DNA of 64,000 bases from JBGVSA01 sp049840475 (GTDB lineage: Bacteria > Pseudomonadota > Gammaproteobacteria > Burkholderiales > Rhodocyclaceae). Location of the stretch: the NCBI GenBank assembly GCA_049840475.1, contig JASGKX010000003.1, positions 434,001 to 498,000 of the forward strand. The letters run 5' to 3'. Both the position numbers and the translations under genes were made by a program. This document shows positions 44,901 to 54,946 of the stretch, one piece after another. The notes under the pieces are model-generated. The model had not been told where the DNA came from, made no database searches, and worked only from the letters and a program-made list of their open reading frames with translations. Position 1 is the first letter of the stretch, and each line of letters opens with the position of its first letter.

Positions 44901-47900
44901 CGGCGGACGCCGTCAGGCGGAATGAGAGCGCCGATGTGCCCGAGCCGCCGACGTAGTCGGCGTAGACCGTGCCGCCCGTGTCGAGAGTGACGGCTATGCG
45001 TGGTGTTCCGTTGCCGACGACGACGGTCTCGCTGAAGTTGACTGTGAAGTCCAACGGCTGGCCTGCCACGTAGGTGCCATTGGCCGGGACGAAGACCGAT
45101 GTGACGGTCGGAGCAATGCCGTCGATGACAATGTCGCGGTTCGCGCCCAGCGATTGCGTGCCGCCGGCTGCCGGCAGAATCAGGTTCACGTTGTAGTTGT
45201 CGCCGCTGCGGATCGATGCGCCATTGAGCGACAGTGCCGCCGTGTTGGTGTAGTTCAGGTCGCTGGTCAGGTCGCCGGCTTGCACGGTGTAGGTAAAGGT
45301 CAGCGTGTTGCTGCCGCTGCCACTCACATACGTGGCCACGCGGTCGATGAGGCCGGTTTCCAGCAGCAGGGTCGGTGTGCCACCGGCGGTGTTCACGTAA
45401 ACCGCGCTGTCGAAGGAGACCGTCACGGTGACGGTGTCACCGATCTTGTACGTGCCGTTCGGCACGACGGCGTTTACCGATGTCACCGTCGGAGCCGGAT
45501 CGACCACGTTGAGGCTGATGGTGTCGGTATCGGTTTTGGCGCCGCCTGAGCCGGTGTTGCCCTGGTCGTTGGAGGTGATCTGCAGTGTGTCCGCCCCGAG
45601 ATATCCCGCCGAGGGCATGTACGTCAGCCCGTTGAGCGCGGCATTGATGTTGGCCATCGTGCCGGTGAACGTCATGGTTGCGTCGCCGGTACCGCTGCCG
45701 ACAAAGAAGGTCGACCCCGAGGTGCCCGACAAGCTAAGCAAGCCATGGCCGACGGTCAGGGTCACCTGCATCATTCCGCCGCCCGCGTTGACATCGCTGA
45801 TCGAAATCTGCGTGCCACCCCCCGCGCTGAATACCAACGCCTCGTTGATGTTGACCGATCGAGACCCCGGTACGGTATTGACGGGCGCATCGTTCGACGG
45901 CGGCGATGGCCAGCGTGACCGTGGTGCTGGCGATGAGGTTGTTGCCCGCGCCGACGTTGCCGTTGTCATCGATGCGCACGTTCAGTGTGACATTGCCGTT
46001 GGCGTTGGCCGCGCTGACGTAGCTGACGGCGCCCGTGGCGACGAAGGCGTTGATGTCCGAGAGCGTGCCGCTGAGGCTCAGCGACCCCGTACCCGAACCC
46101 ACAACGGTGAGGCCAGCCGCGCTCAGCGCAGTGAACGTGCCGTTGCCAAACGCGACGCTGAACTGGACGGTGACTATGCCCGAACCGGCGTCGATATCGC
46201 CGAAGCTGATACCGGTGATCGATTGCGATACGTCTTCCGTCACGCTGATCGTGGGCACCGCAGTGATGTAGGGCGCGTCGTTGACCGGTGCGATGGCGAT
46301 GGTCGTCGTGGCGCTGCTGGCCTGCGCTGCTCCACCGCTGTTGCCGCCGTCGTTGATGGACGCGGTCAGGGTGACGTTGCCCGTGCCGTTGGCGACACCG
46401 AGGAACTGCACGTTGTTGCCCAAGATGAAGGCGTTGATGTTGCTGATCGAGCCCGTCAGCGTCAGCGCATTCGTGGTGCCGCCGACGGTGACGCCAGCGC
46501 CGCTTGCTGCTGACAGCGTGCCGCTGCCGACGGACAGCGTGACGGTGACGGCGGCACTGCCCGCATCGGCATCGGAGAAGCTGATGCCGGTGATGAAGAC
46601 GGACATGTCCTCGGTGGCGGCGATGCTGGGCGGCATTGCGACCGTCGGCGTGTCGTTGGTGGCTGCGACGGTGACGACACGGGTGGCGGCAGTGCTGTTG
46701 CTGTTGCCGTCGCTGATCTGGAACGTGATGGTGCGGTTCTGACTTGACGGCGTGTCCGAGCTGTTGCTGTAGGTCACCGCCCGCAGTGCGGCTTGCCATT
46801 GCGCGGCAGTGGCGCCGCTGGCCGAAGTCAGGGTCATCAGGCCGCCGCTATAAGTGGCGGTGATGTCGCCCATCGTTGCCGGGTTGTTGCTGAACGCCAG
46901 CACGTCCTGCGTGCTCACGAAATTTCCAGTGATCTGGACCGTGGCACTGAAGAGGAACGCAGAGTCTGGGTCGGACACGGTGATAGCACTGTCGACCACG
47001 ACAGGTGTAGAGCTGACGTTGTTGCCCTCGACAAACGCGGCAGTGCCGCCGCTGGTGGTGAGCGTCGGCGCGTCGTCGACAGCCGTGACGGTGACGCTTG
47101 CGGTGTCGCTGGCCGTAGAGAAGGGCGTCGCACCGCCAGTGCTGGACGCATCCACCTTGGTGCCTTGCAGGCCTGCCGTGGCGCCGGTCTGGTCCCACGC
47201 ATGGTAGGTGAGGGCAGCGTTCGTGCCATGGATGCCGTCTGGCACGAAGCGGACGCGATCGCTCGAACGCAACAGCAATGCGGCACCGTCGGACACCGTG
47301 CCCACGTTCTGCCAGGATGCGCCGCCGTCCACGCTGTACTGCCATGTCCCGTTGCCGGCATTCAGACCGGTGATGGCAATGCCCATGACGGCGCCGTTGT
47401 CCACGTCGGCGATATTGCTGCCAGTGAAGCTCGATACGGCTTGACCGACGCTGTTCACGTCTGTGTCGGTCAAGCCGTTGAGCGTGGGGCCGGTCGGCGT
47501 CAGCACCGGCGCGTCGTTCACACTGTTCACCGTGAGCGAGGCCTGTGCTGTGCCTGTCGAATATGCGGTTGAACCGCCGTTGGTGGTGGTGTCGGCAGTG
47601 CCGCGTACGCCGTTGGTGGACGCGGTGCCCGCGCTACGGTCCCAGGCGCGGAAAGTCAGCGTCGGCGTCTCCCCATTCTGTCCATTGGGCGCGTAGCGTA
47701 ACTCAGTGCCGGCCGACAACAGCAATGCGCTGCTGTTGCTGACAGCGCCCACTGCAGTCCAGGTAACGCCGTCGGTAGAGTATTGCCAGAGGCCGGTGCC
47801 TGTGCTGCTGGTGATGGCAATACCGCTGGCGGGACCATCCGCATCGGCGTATGTCATGCCGCTCAGCAGGCCGGAAACGGTGACCGCGGTCGAGGTGACG

Positions 47901-50665
47901 TCCTCGCTCGTGCTGGTCAAGACATAAGGGCCACCCGATAGCGTGGGGGCGTCATTGACGGCGGTGACGGACACTTGTGCGGTCGCAGCCGTTGACGTGG
48001 CGCCGCCGCTGTCGGTCACGGTGAAGTTGATCTGGCGCGTGGTATCCGTGCCGCCGAAAGTCGGGTCGTGCGAAGACGACGAATAGGTGACCGAGCGCAG
48101 CGCCGCCTGCAACGAGGCTAGCGAGCCGCCGCCGCCAAGTGTCAGCACGCCTGTGCCGACGTCATAACTGAAGGTAAAGCCATTGGGCGCGCCGACTGAC
48201 AACACGTCGCCCGCGCGGAAATCGCTGATCACGACCGTCGCACCTTGAACGGTGGTGCTGTCAACGTCGGTAATGGCCAGCGTGCCCATGAGCACGACGC
48301 CGCTGCCGCCTTCCGTATAGTTGGTCGTGTTGTTGGCCGGTGAGAGCGTCGGCGCGTCGTTCACGGCGACGACATTGACGCTCACAGTGTTGGTGGTGCT
48401 GGTTCCGCCATCGCCATCGTTGACGGTGATGCTCACCGTGCGCTGCGAGGCCGTCGGGTTGTCGACGTTGCCGTTGTTGTAGGTGATGTTGTGCAGCAGC
48501 GCTTCGACGGCCGCAGGCGTCGCCTGCGTCGAGCTGAACGTAATCACCAAGTCATTGGTGCCGCTGCCGCCGGAGAAAGTGCCGATGACAACGCCGCCAT
48601 AGGTAACGGTGTTGCCGCTGATACCGATCTGCCCGGCGCCAGTGCCCTGGTTGCGGATGGCGAGCACGTCTTCGCCTGTGATGCGGTTGCCTGTGATCGA
48701 AACCGTCACGTTGCCGCCGTTGAAGTCGACGGAATCGCTATCGGCGACGGTGGCATCGCTGCCAGCGTCAATCAGGCGGGCGGTGTCGCCTTCGGTAAAG
48801 GTGACGCTGTCGCCCTGCAGACCGCCCAATACGGGCGGGGCGTTGGGCACGTAAGCGGTATTGAGGATGCCGCCATCGTTATAGATGCCGATGACGGCGG
48901 CGGGGCTGGAGCCGGGCGAGCCGGTGCCGAGTTCCTGTCCGCCCGCGCCGCTACCGGCGCCGTTGCCAGTCATGGCTGCATTGTTGGCTGTCGTGATATT
49001 GAAGACACCCTTGTTCCACACAGCGCCGACGCCGCGACCACCAGCGCCTCCGTTCTGGTTGCCCAGCGAACCGCCGGCGCCTCCGCCGCCTCCACCGCCA
49101 CCTGCGCCGAGGTTGTTGCTGATGGTCGAATTGCCGATCACGTTGATGGTGCCGCCGACGGCGTTGTAGATGCCGCCGGCCGCCGAGCCGCCAGCGCCGC
49201 CCGTGGCGTCGGTGCCCAGACCGCCACCGCCACCGCCGATGCTGATGGAGCCGTTGGTGGCGGTGCCGCCCGTACCGCCTGTGGAGTAGCCCAGATAGGA
49301 GCCGCCGGCTCCGCCGACGGAGGTGCCTCCCTGTCCGCCCATGCCAGGGAAGGAGATGTCCGCGCCGCCCCGGCCACCCTGATTGGCACTGCCATTGCTG
49401 CCGAGGTTATTTGAGACGCCGGATTCGCCGCCTCGACCTCCGATCCCGCCACCAATGGCTCCGCCACCGCCGCCGCCACCGCCGTCGTAGGCAAAGTTGC
49501 CGCCACCACCACCACCACCGGCCGCTGCGTTGGCGGTGACCGACGTATTGAGCAGAGTGAGCGTGCCGGCATTCCAGATACCGCCACCAAAGGCGTTGGC
49601 AGCGGCCAGGCCGCTGCCAGCATCCCCACCGTTGCCCGAGACCAGTCCGCGCGTGATGACGAGGCCGTCGAGCATCACGTTGCTACCCGCCTGCACCTGG
49701 AGCACGCGGCTTCTGTAGTTGGCGTCCAGCGTGACGTCGGCGACGCCATCGTTGTTAATGTCGCCATCGATGATGAGGTTCTTCGAGATCGTCAGTTGTC
49801 CGGTGCTCAGCCCGATCGTCATGCCACTACTGAACGTGATGGTGTCGCCGCTCAAGGCCGATGTGATCGCGGCACGCAGGGAGCCCGCGCCGCTGTCCGC
49901 ACTGTTCGTGACGGTCTGCGTGGCGAGGTCGTAGGCGTAGCCGGCCGTGGCCGATGACGACAGTACCGGAACGCTTTCGATGCTGCCGGTGGTCAGTTCC
50001 AGCGTCCAGTCGCCACTCGCGCCGGTGCGGTTGGTCGACGCAGCAATGTCGCGGCCGGTCAGGTCGGCGAGCGACGACACGAACGATGCGCCACGGTCGC
50101 CTTCTGCCGTTTCGCAGGCGTAGATGAGGATGTCACCACCGACGCGCATGTCCGAGCCGATGCGGGCCAATACATCGGCATGCTCGCCCGCGTTTTCGGC
50201 CGACAGGTAAGTGGTGCCCAGCCACATGTCGCCGCTGGCACCGTGTGCGAGGATTTGCACCGATCCTGCGCCCTGGTGCTGGTCGAGGTACTCGGCGATC
50301 TGTGCGAGCCCGTCGCGGGTGGCATCGAGATATACGATCTGCGTGCTGGCAGCAGCGCCCGCGACGAGACTGCCGGCGTCCTTGACGCGTGAGTCGACGA
50401 ACAGTACGGCGGGACCAGACTGCGATTCGGTCGCGGCGGGCGAAGCGGGCAGGGTGATCGCATGGTCGGTGGACACGTCGTGCGCACCGGCTGAAGTCGT
50501 GTCATGCGTCGGCGCGCTGCGGGCCACTTCGGCCACGGTGGCGCCGACGGCGGCGTCGAACATGATGCGCGGCTCGAGCGCGATCATCAGGGCCGGACGT
50601 GCCGACGTGGGGCGTGCGTGTGAAACCGGCGCGCGGCGGGGCGCGCGATCAAACCATCGCTTCAC
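42000..50665 (-). CDS. Giant LEPR-motif surface protein with DUF4347-like and cadherin/Ig-like repeats (frame-disrupted)
   Basis: Seen: from GTG at 50665 (GGAGAG upstream) the protein starts basic, without a classical signal peptide, and has LEPRIMFDAA at residues 30-39. Then a DUF4347-like domain (about 85-235: VLFVDSRV, QILAHGASGDMWLG), a glycine-rich region resembling polymorphic-outer-membrane repeats, many cadherin/VCBS-type repeats (AVNDAPTL joints), tandem Ig-like modules, and a C-terminal putative-Ig segment (WLRFDPVTGTLSGRP). No RTX nonapeptides were seen. Extra bases in GTTCGAC (45892-45898) and GTTGAAC (42622-42628) break the frame; removing both yields exactly 2,888 codons. The 42000-42659 frame has no start of its own, supporting one gene. 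Role: adhesin or surface layer, inferred. Confidence 0.82.
43060..45125 (-). repeat. Tandem ~1,029-bp supramodule in the giant protein gene
   Basis: Seen: three Ig-like modules recur in the same order twice. Marker pairs: NGTPRIAVTLDTGG, then GQYNAGDVL, then SVSQVD(G/A)HTY. The NAGDVL marker recurs 1,029 bases apart (44717 and 43688), the TYVAGQ marker about 1,026 apart. A degenerate third copy of the last module follows (FVTFSENVTGVGADSFTL). Copy number may vary between strains. Confidence 0.75.
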
Positions 50666-50751
50666 GATGCTCTCTCCTGCTGGGTGGGTGCGCGTCGTGG
50701 CGCACCGCATATTTCAAGGATTGTTGTTATCTGGCCGCGACGTTCTGTGTG

Positions 50752-51586
50752 TCACGTGCCCGTATTTTTGTTGCGTATGACGTGTGCGCCCGACGGCAGG
50801 TCCTGGTTCCAGAACGACAGGGCGGCGTACTTCTCGAACAGGTCCGGCGGCAAAACCGTGCGGCGCGCTTCGATGCCGACGCTGCGCCGCACTTTGTGCA
50901 GGCCTGCCACGCCGAGCCCGAGGTCGAACTCCGGCGCGTCGTACTCGACATTCTCAAAGTCGTGCTCGAACCACGGTTCGCCGATGAATTCGTACACCAG
51001 GCGCAGCACTTTTTCGGGCGCATGGGCGAGCAGGTCGTAGTCGATGACCAGCATCGAACTGGCGTGCTCGCCGAAATACGCCTCGCGCAGCGCCGACCAT
51101 GCAAAGCCAACCATGCGGTTGCCTTGGGCCAGGGATTCGACGCGGCTGTAGAACGGTGTTGCGCTCGCTGTCGTCGGCGAACAGCTTGGTCTGTTCAAAC
51201 GGGTTGGCGCGGTAGAGGCGTTCGACGCTGTCCATGACCCACGCCACGTTGCGCACGCAGGCGATCACACGCGACTTCGGAAACAACTCGTTCAGCGCCG
51301 GCATGCGGCCGCACCACATCCGATTGGTGTCGAAGATGACATCCTTGTCGGACTGGTCGGCGTAGTAGCTGTCGAAGAGGCCGTGCAGCAGGCGGCGACG
51401 CTGGTCGCGGCTGACGACGGGGCCGAACTCGGAGCCGGCGGAGAGCTGACCGAGCATGCCGGTCATGAGCCCGCCCACGGGGCTGGTCATGCCAGCGTGG
51501 AAACGCGGGTTCTGCCGCAGGAGCGCAGACAACAGCGTAGAACCCGACCTGGGCAGGCCGGAGATGAAATGGAACTGTCGGGACAA
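50752..51586 (-). CDS. Sulfotransferase family protein (frame-disrupted)
   Basis: Transfers sulfate from PAPS to an unknown acceptor. Seen: the 5'-phosphosulfate loop FISGLPRSGSTLLSALL at the N terminus; a 3'-phosphate region RVIACVRNVAWVMDSVERLYR; GFAWSALREAYFG; and the C-terminal half LVIDYDLLAHAPEKVLRLVYEFIG. An extra base in GTTCTAC (minus strand, near 51145-51152) separates ...DDSERNT from YSRVESLAQGN. Corrected length 277 residues. It is the first gene of the minus-strand operon, 86 bases before the giant protein, which makes that protein or its glycans a candidate acceptor (inference). Confidence 0.84.
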
Positions 51587-51856
51587 CGAAACACCTGTTC
51601 GTTAAAGTCCGCCTCCAGCGCCATGCCATTGAAATAACGACAAAAACAGCAACTACGTGCGGATTCTGATTAATTTCTCTCGAATGTCTCAATCGTGGCA
51701 GAGAACGGCATTTTTAAAACGCCGTTCGTCCATGAAATCCGCCCGCTTGTCCGCCCTGACCAATCGTGACCATGACAACCGCGTGTTGCATGCCGCCATG
51801 ACGTTGGGCGCGTTACGATGCCGGGCTTTGTCGTATCCGCAGGCGCCGTACCGCTC
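51587..51856. promoter_or_regulatory. Divergent intergenic region between sulfotransferase and cysC
   Basis: These 270 bases are locally AT-rich relative to the neighbours (notably 51660-51720) and hold no gene. Seen: AACGGC (51704-51709) and GCCGTT (51721-51726) flank an AT-rich core, a possible operator or weak hairpin. Promoters for both directions must lie here; I cannot fix their boxes with confidence. Confidence 0.35.
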
Positions 51857-52378
51857 ATGAATGAATTCCCCGCCGTCACCGTATGGCTCACCGGCTTGCC
51901 CGGCTCAGGCAAGACGACCCTCGCGCGCGCATTGATGCAGGCCATGCGTTTGCGTGGTCAAGCGGTGCTGCTGCTCGATGGCGACGAAGTGCGCAGCGGG
52001 CTGTGCCGCGACCTGAGTTTTACCAAGGTCGACCGCGACGAAAACGTGCGACGCGTGGCGGAAGTGGCGCGGCTTGCCAACAATTCGGGCGTGACTGTAT
52101 TGGTGGCTTTGGTGTCGCCCTTGCGCACGCAGCGCGAGTGGGCGCGCAATGGCATCGGGCGCGAGCGTTTCTACGAAATCCACCTGAGTGCGAGCCTGGA
52201 AACCTGTGCGATGCGCGATCCCAAGGGGCTCTATGCGCGGGCCAAGGCGGGGCATGTGCCGCATATGACGGGTGTTTCTGACCCCTATGAGATCCCCGAC
52301 GCGCCGCGCTTGCGCTACGACTCGGCGAGTGAGAGCGTCGACGGCGCCATGCGCCGAGTGCTCGCCATGCTGGATTGA
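51857..52378 (+). CDS. cysC: Adenylylsulfate (APS) kinase
   Basis: Phosphorylates APS to PAPS, the universal sulfate donor. Seen: 173 residues with P-loop GLPGSGKTTLAR, DGDEVRSGLCRDLSF, FTKVDRDENVRRVAEVARL and the DPKGLYARAKAG lid. The ATG at 51857 (MNEFPAVTVWLTGLPGSGKT) matches the family; the frame begins further left at 51818. It is not linked to cysD/cysN. Its position divergent from a sulfotransferase suggests it supplies PAPS for sulfation rather than only for assimilation. Confidence 0.92.
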   Translation: MNEFPAVTVWLTGLPGSGKTTLARALMQAMRLRGQAVLLLDGDEVRSGLCRDLSFTKVDRDENVRRVAEVARLANNSGVTVLVALVSPLRTQREWARNGIGRERFYEIHLSASLETCAMRDPKGLYARAKAGHVPHMTGVSDPYEIPDAPRLRYDSASESVDGAMRRVLAMLD

Positions 52379-52495
52379 GGCTCGCGCCGTTATTTCGGCG
52401 ACCCTGCAAAGCTCCTGAAGATTTCTTGTTTAGGCTGCGCCCGCGTGCGCCCTAAGCTCATCGCATTCCAGAACAAAACACCCCATGGAGAGCCG

Positions 52496-53323
52496 ATGAG
52501 CGAAGTCGCAACTCAGCAGGGAACGCTCAGTTTCCGCAACGTTCGCAAGCAGTACGAGGTCAAGGGGCAGACGCTCCAGGTCCTCGATGGCATCAATCTC
52601 GACATCCGGCCCGGTGAGTTCGTCAGCATCGTTGGCACCAGCGGCTGCGGCAAATCGACGCTGTTGAGACTGGTCATCGGGCTGGAGGACGATTACCAGG
52701 GCGACATCCTCGTCGACGGTGAACGCGTACGCGGCACCAGTCTGGAGCGCGGCATCGTCTTTCAGGAGCATCGCTTGTTCCCGTGGCTGACGGTGGAACA
52801 GAACGTCGCCGTGGCCTTGGAGAATTCCACGCTCAGCGCCGCGCAGAAGAAAAAAGCCATCGACGAGCATCTGCACCTTGTCGGGCTCGAGGCTTTTGCA
52901 CAGGCTTATCCGCATCAGCTTTCCGGTGGCATGTCGCAGCGGGTAGCCATTGCGCGCGGGCTGGTCAATCGGCCCAAGATCCTGTTGCTGGACGAACCGC
53001 TCGGCGCGCTCGATGCGCTGACCCGTGCGAATCTTCAGCAAGAACTTCAGCGCATCTGGCGTTCGGAAGGCATCACGATGATCCTTGTCACGCACGACGT
53101 GGATGAAGCTGTGTTCCTCGGCGATCGCGTGGTGATCATGGAACCGCGTCCAGGGCGCATCAAGCGCATCGTGCCGGTGGACGTGCCGCATCCGCGCACA
53201 CGCTACAGCGCGGCGCTGGATCGCATCAAGGAAGACATCCTGCGTGAGTTCAGCCAACTGCCGTCGGAAGGGCTCGTCGAGGAACCCGTGCATCAGGCTC
53301 GCGATCTGGTTTTTGCGTGGTGA
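52496..53323 (+). CDS. ABC transporter ATP-binding protein (SsuB/TauB family, lone)
   Basis: Seen: 275 residues with Walker A GTSGCGKSTLL, Q-loop FQEHRLFPW, signature LSGGMSQRVAIARGL, Walker B ILLLDEPLGALDA and H-loop VTHDVDEAV. The WLTVEQNVA segment and overall pattern fit the nitrate/sulfonate/taurine importer class. ATG at 52496 with GGAG upstream is preferred to the frame start at 52445. No permease or binding protein is adjacent, so the substrate cannot be read; it is not an exporter ATPase for the giant protein. Confidence 0.88.
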   Translation: MSEVATQQGTLSFRNVRKQYEVKGQTLQVLDGINLDIRPGEFVSIVGTSGCGKSTLLRLVIGLEDDYQGDILVDGERVRGTSLERGIVFQEHRLFPWLTVEQNVAVALENSTLSAAQKKKAIDEHLHLVGLEAFAQAYPHQLSGGMSQRVAIARGLVNRPKILLLDEPLGALDALTRANLQQELQRIWRSEGITMILVTHDVDEAVFLGDRVVIMEPRPGRIKRIVPVDVPHPRTRYSAALDRIKEDILREFSQLPSEGLVEEPVHQARDLVFAW

Positions 53324-53667
53324 GGTGGCGCGCGCTTCGCTGATCGCGGGGCGCTGACAGCCAATCTGCTTGTCCAGTCAGTGCCCGGTCGGGCGCTGCC
53401 GCTGCTTTCAGGTGTCTAGTTTTTCCACCGTCGGTTGCACCGATCCGCATGCGTGCGGGTCGGGCCTGTCTCACTCATTCCGCTGTGTTCATTACCTTGG
53501 CTATCAGGCAACGGCGACAAGGCCGTCTGCGCTTGAGTTGTGGCAAGTGACGCCGGTATCAAGGTGTCTGTCTCCTCGTTCTAACTAACTGGCTAGTTTA
53601 CGATGGCCCGGTCGTTGGTGATCCCATGCCGACACACATCGCAATCGAGTCCAAAGAAGGAGGAGCT
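53324..53667 (+). promoter_or_regulatory. dctP upstream region
   Basis: No gene is supported in these 344 bases. The left half has no recognisable structure. The right end holds the palindromic operator at 53583-53598 and a strong ribosome binding site (AAGGAGGAG, about 53657-53665) before dctP. Confidence 0.5.
53583..53598 (+). promoter_or_regulatory. Palindromic operator upstream of dctP
   Basis: Seen: AACTAACTGGCTAGTT, an imperfect palindrome 70 bases before the dctP start. A near copy (AACCAACCGGTTAGTT in the direction of transcription) precedes the maoC-led operon at 63848-63863. Shared consensus AACYAACYGGYTAGTT. The form resembles operators of TetR-family repressors (inference); the right arm TAGTT may overlap the -10 box. 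Confidence 0.65.
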
Positions 53668-54639
53668 ATGAAACTTCGCGTCATGGTGGCCGCTCTCGGT
53701 CTATTTGCCGCATCCGTCGGAGGCGCTTACGCCGCCACGTTCAAACTCAGTCACAACCAGGACAAAACACACCCGGTCCACAAGGCCATGGAACACTTCG
53801 CCGAGAAGGCCAAGGAGTATTCCAAGGGCGACGTAGTCGTGCGCATCTACCCGAACGGCACCCTGGGCACGCAGCGCGAAACGATGGAACTGATGCGTTC
53901 CGGCGCGGTGCAGATGGTCAAGACCAATGCCGCCGAAATGGAAGCCTTCGAAGATTCGTACAAAGTCTTCAGCCTGCCGTACCTGTTCCGCGATCGCGAC
54001 GCGTATTACGCCACCATGCAGGGCGACGTCGGCAAGAGCATCCTGGCGTCCACGAAAGCCAAGGGCTATTTCGGCCTGACCTTCTACGATGGCGGCGCAC
54101 GCAGCTTCTACGGCAACAAGCCGGTGCTCACGCCTGACGATCTCAAGGGCATGAAGGTGCGCGTGCAGCCAAGCCCGAGCGCGGTGGAAATGATCAAAGT
54201 GATGGGCGGCAACCCCACGCCGCTCGATTACGGCGAGCTGTATACGGCGCTCCAGCAAGGCGTGGTCAACATGGCTGAGAACAGCGTGATGGCGCTGACC
54301 ACCATGCGCCACGGTGAAGTCGCCAAGCATTTCAGCCTGGACGAGCACACCATGGTCCCCGACGTGCTGCTGATGAGCAACCAGGCCTTCGACGGACTCA
54401 AGCCGGCGAGCAAGGAAGCCGTGCTCAAGGCGGCACGCGATTCGATGGAATTCATGAAGACACTGTGGTCCGAACAAGAGAAGCAGGAGTTCGCCAAGCT
54501 CGACAAGATGGGCGTGAAGGTCCACAAGGTCGAGAAGGGGCCGTTCATGCAGAAGGTGCAGCCGATGTACGACACCTTCGAAAAGCAGAATCCCGCGCTG
54601 GCGCCAGCCGTGCGTCAGATTCGCGGCGGCGAAAAATAG
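53668..54639 (+). CDS. dctP: TRAP transporter substrate-binding protein (DctP family)
   Basis: Periplasmic receptor that hands a carboxylate to the DctQM permease. Seen: 323 residues, signal peptide (about 1-21, ending AYA), and the DctP core with LPYLFRDRDAYY and the carboxylate-binding arginine region KGMKVRVQPSPS. The ATG at 53668 follows a near-perfect AAGGAGGAG. It converges with its cognate dctQM, which lie on the other strand, and shares an operator with that operon. Ligand unknown. Confidence 0.9.
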   Translation: MKLRVMVAALGLFAASVGGAYAATFKLSHNQDKTHPVHKAMEHFAEKAKEYSKGDVVVRIYPNGTLGTQRETMELMRSGAVQMVKTNAAEMEAFEDSYKVFSLPYLFRDRDAYYATMQGDVGKSILASTKAKGYFGLTFYDGGARSFYGNKPVLTPDDLKGMKVRVQPSPSAVEMIKVMGGNPTPLDYGELYTALQQGVVNMAENSVMALTTMRHGEVAKHFSLDEHTMVPDVLLMSNQAFDGLKPASKEAVLKAARDSMEFMKTLWSEQEKQEFAKLDKMGVKVHKVEKGPFMQKVQPMYDTFEKQNPALAPAVRQIRGGEK

Positions 54640-54664
54640 GCGAAACTCACGTTCGACAATGACA

Positions 54665-54694
54665 AGGGGAAGCGCCTGGCGCTTCCCTTTTTTG
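54665..54694 (+). terminator. Intrinsic terminator after dctP
   Basis: Seen: GGGAAGCG (54668-54675) and CGCTTCCC (54681-54688) around CCTGG, followed by six T. Confidence 0.92.
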
Positions 54695-54884
54695 TGTGCG
54701 CTCGTCGACAGGACGCTGCGCCCGCCCAGCGTTGTCAGTAGATTGCCAAGTGGTTCTGTGGTGATGCGCTCAGGTTTCGTTATGCGGGCGACGGCGACAA
54801 CGCGGTTGCCAGTTCATGACCTATTGCGGGCGACGGAGGTGTTCTCACGTTTCACTGGCCGGTAGCTCGCAGCATGCTGTGGGC

Positions 54885-54911
54885 AAAAAAAGAAGACGGG
54901 CATTGGCCCGT
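54885..54911 (-). terminator. Intrinsic terminator after dctM
   Basis: Seen on the minus strand: ACGGGC, CAAT loop, GCCCGT (54911 to 54896), then CTTC and seven T (54891-54885). It closes the long minus-strand catabolic operon. Confidence 0.85.
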
Positions 54912-54946
54912 CCCCTTTTGCATCGACCCCGTTACGAGCGGTCAAC

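Larger units (their letters stand above)
54640..54946. other. Convergent gap between dctP and dctM
   Basis: These 307 bases hold a terminator on each strand (54665-54694 for dctP; 54885-54911 for dctM). The roughly 190 bases between them show no gene or structure I can support. Confidence 0.6.

Noticed and set aside
49000..49560. CRISPR-like short repeats in the glycine-rich region
   Set aside because: The repetition is in-frame glycine codons without unique spacers of constant length.
52496..53323. The ABC ATPase as the missing exporter ATPase of the giant protein operon
   Set aside because: It is on the opposite strand, lacks a membrane domain and belongs to the SsuB/TauB importer class by motif pattern.
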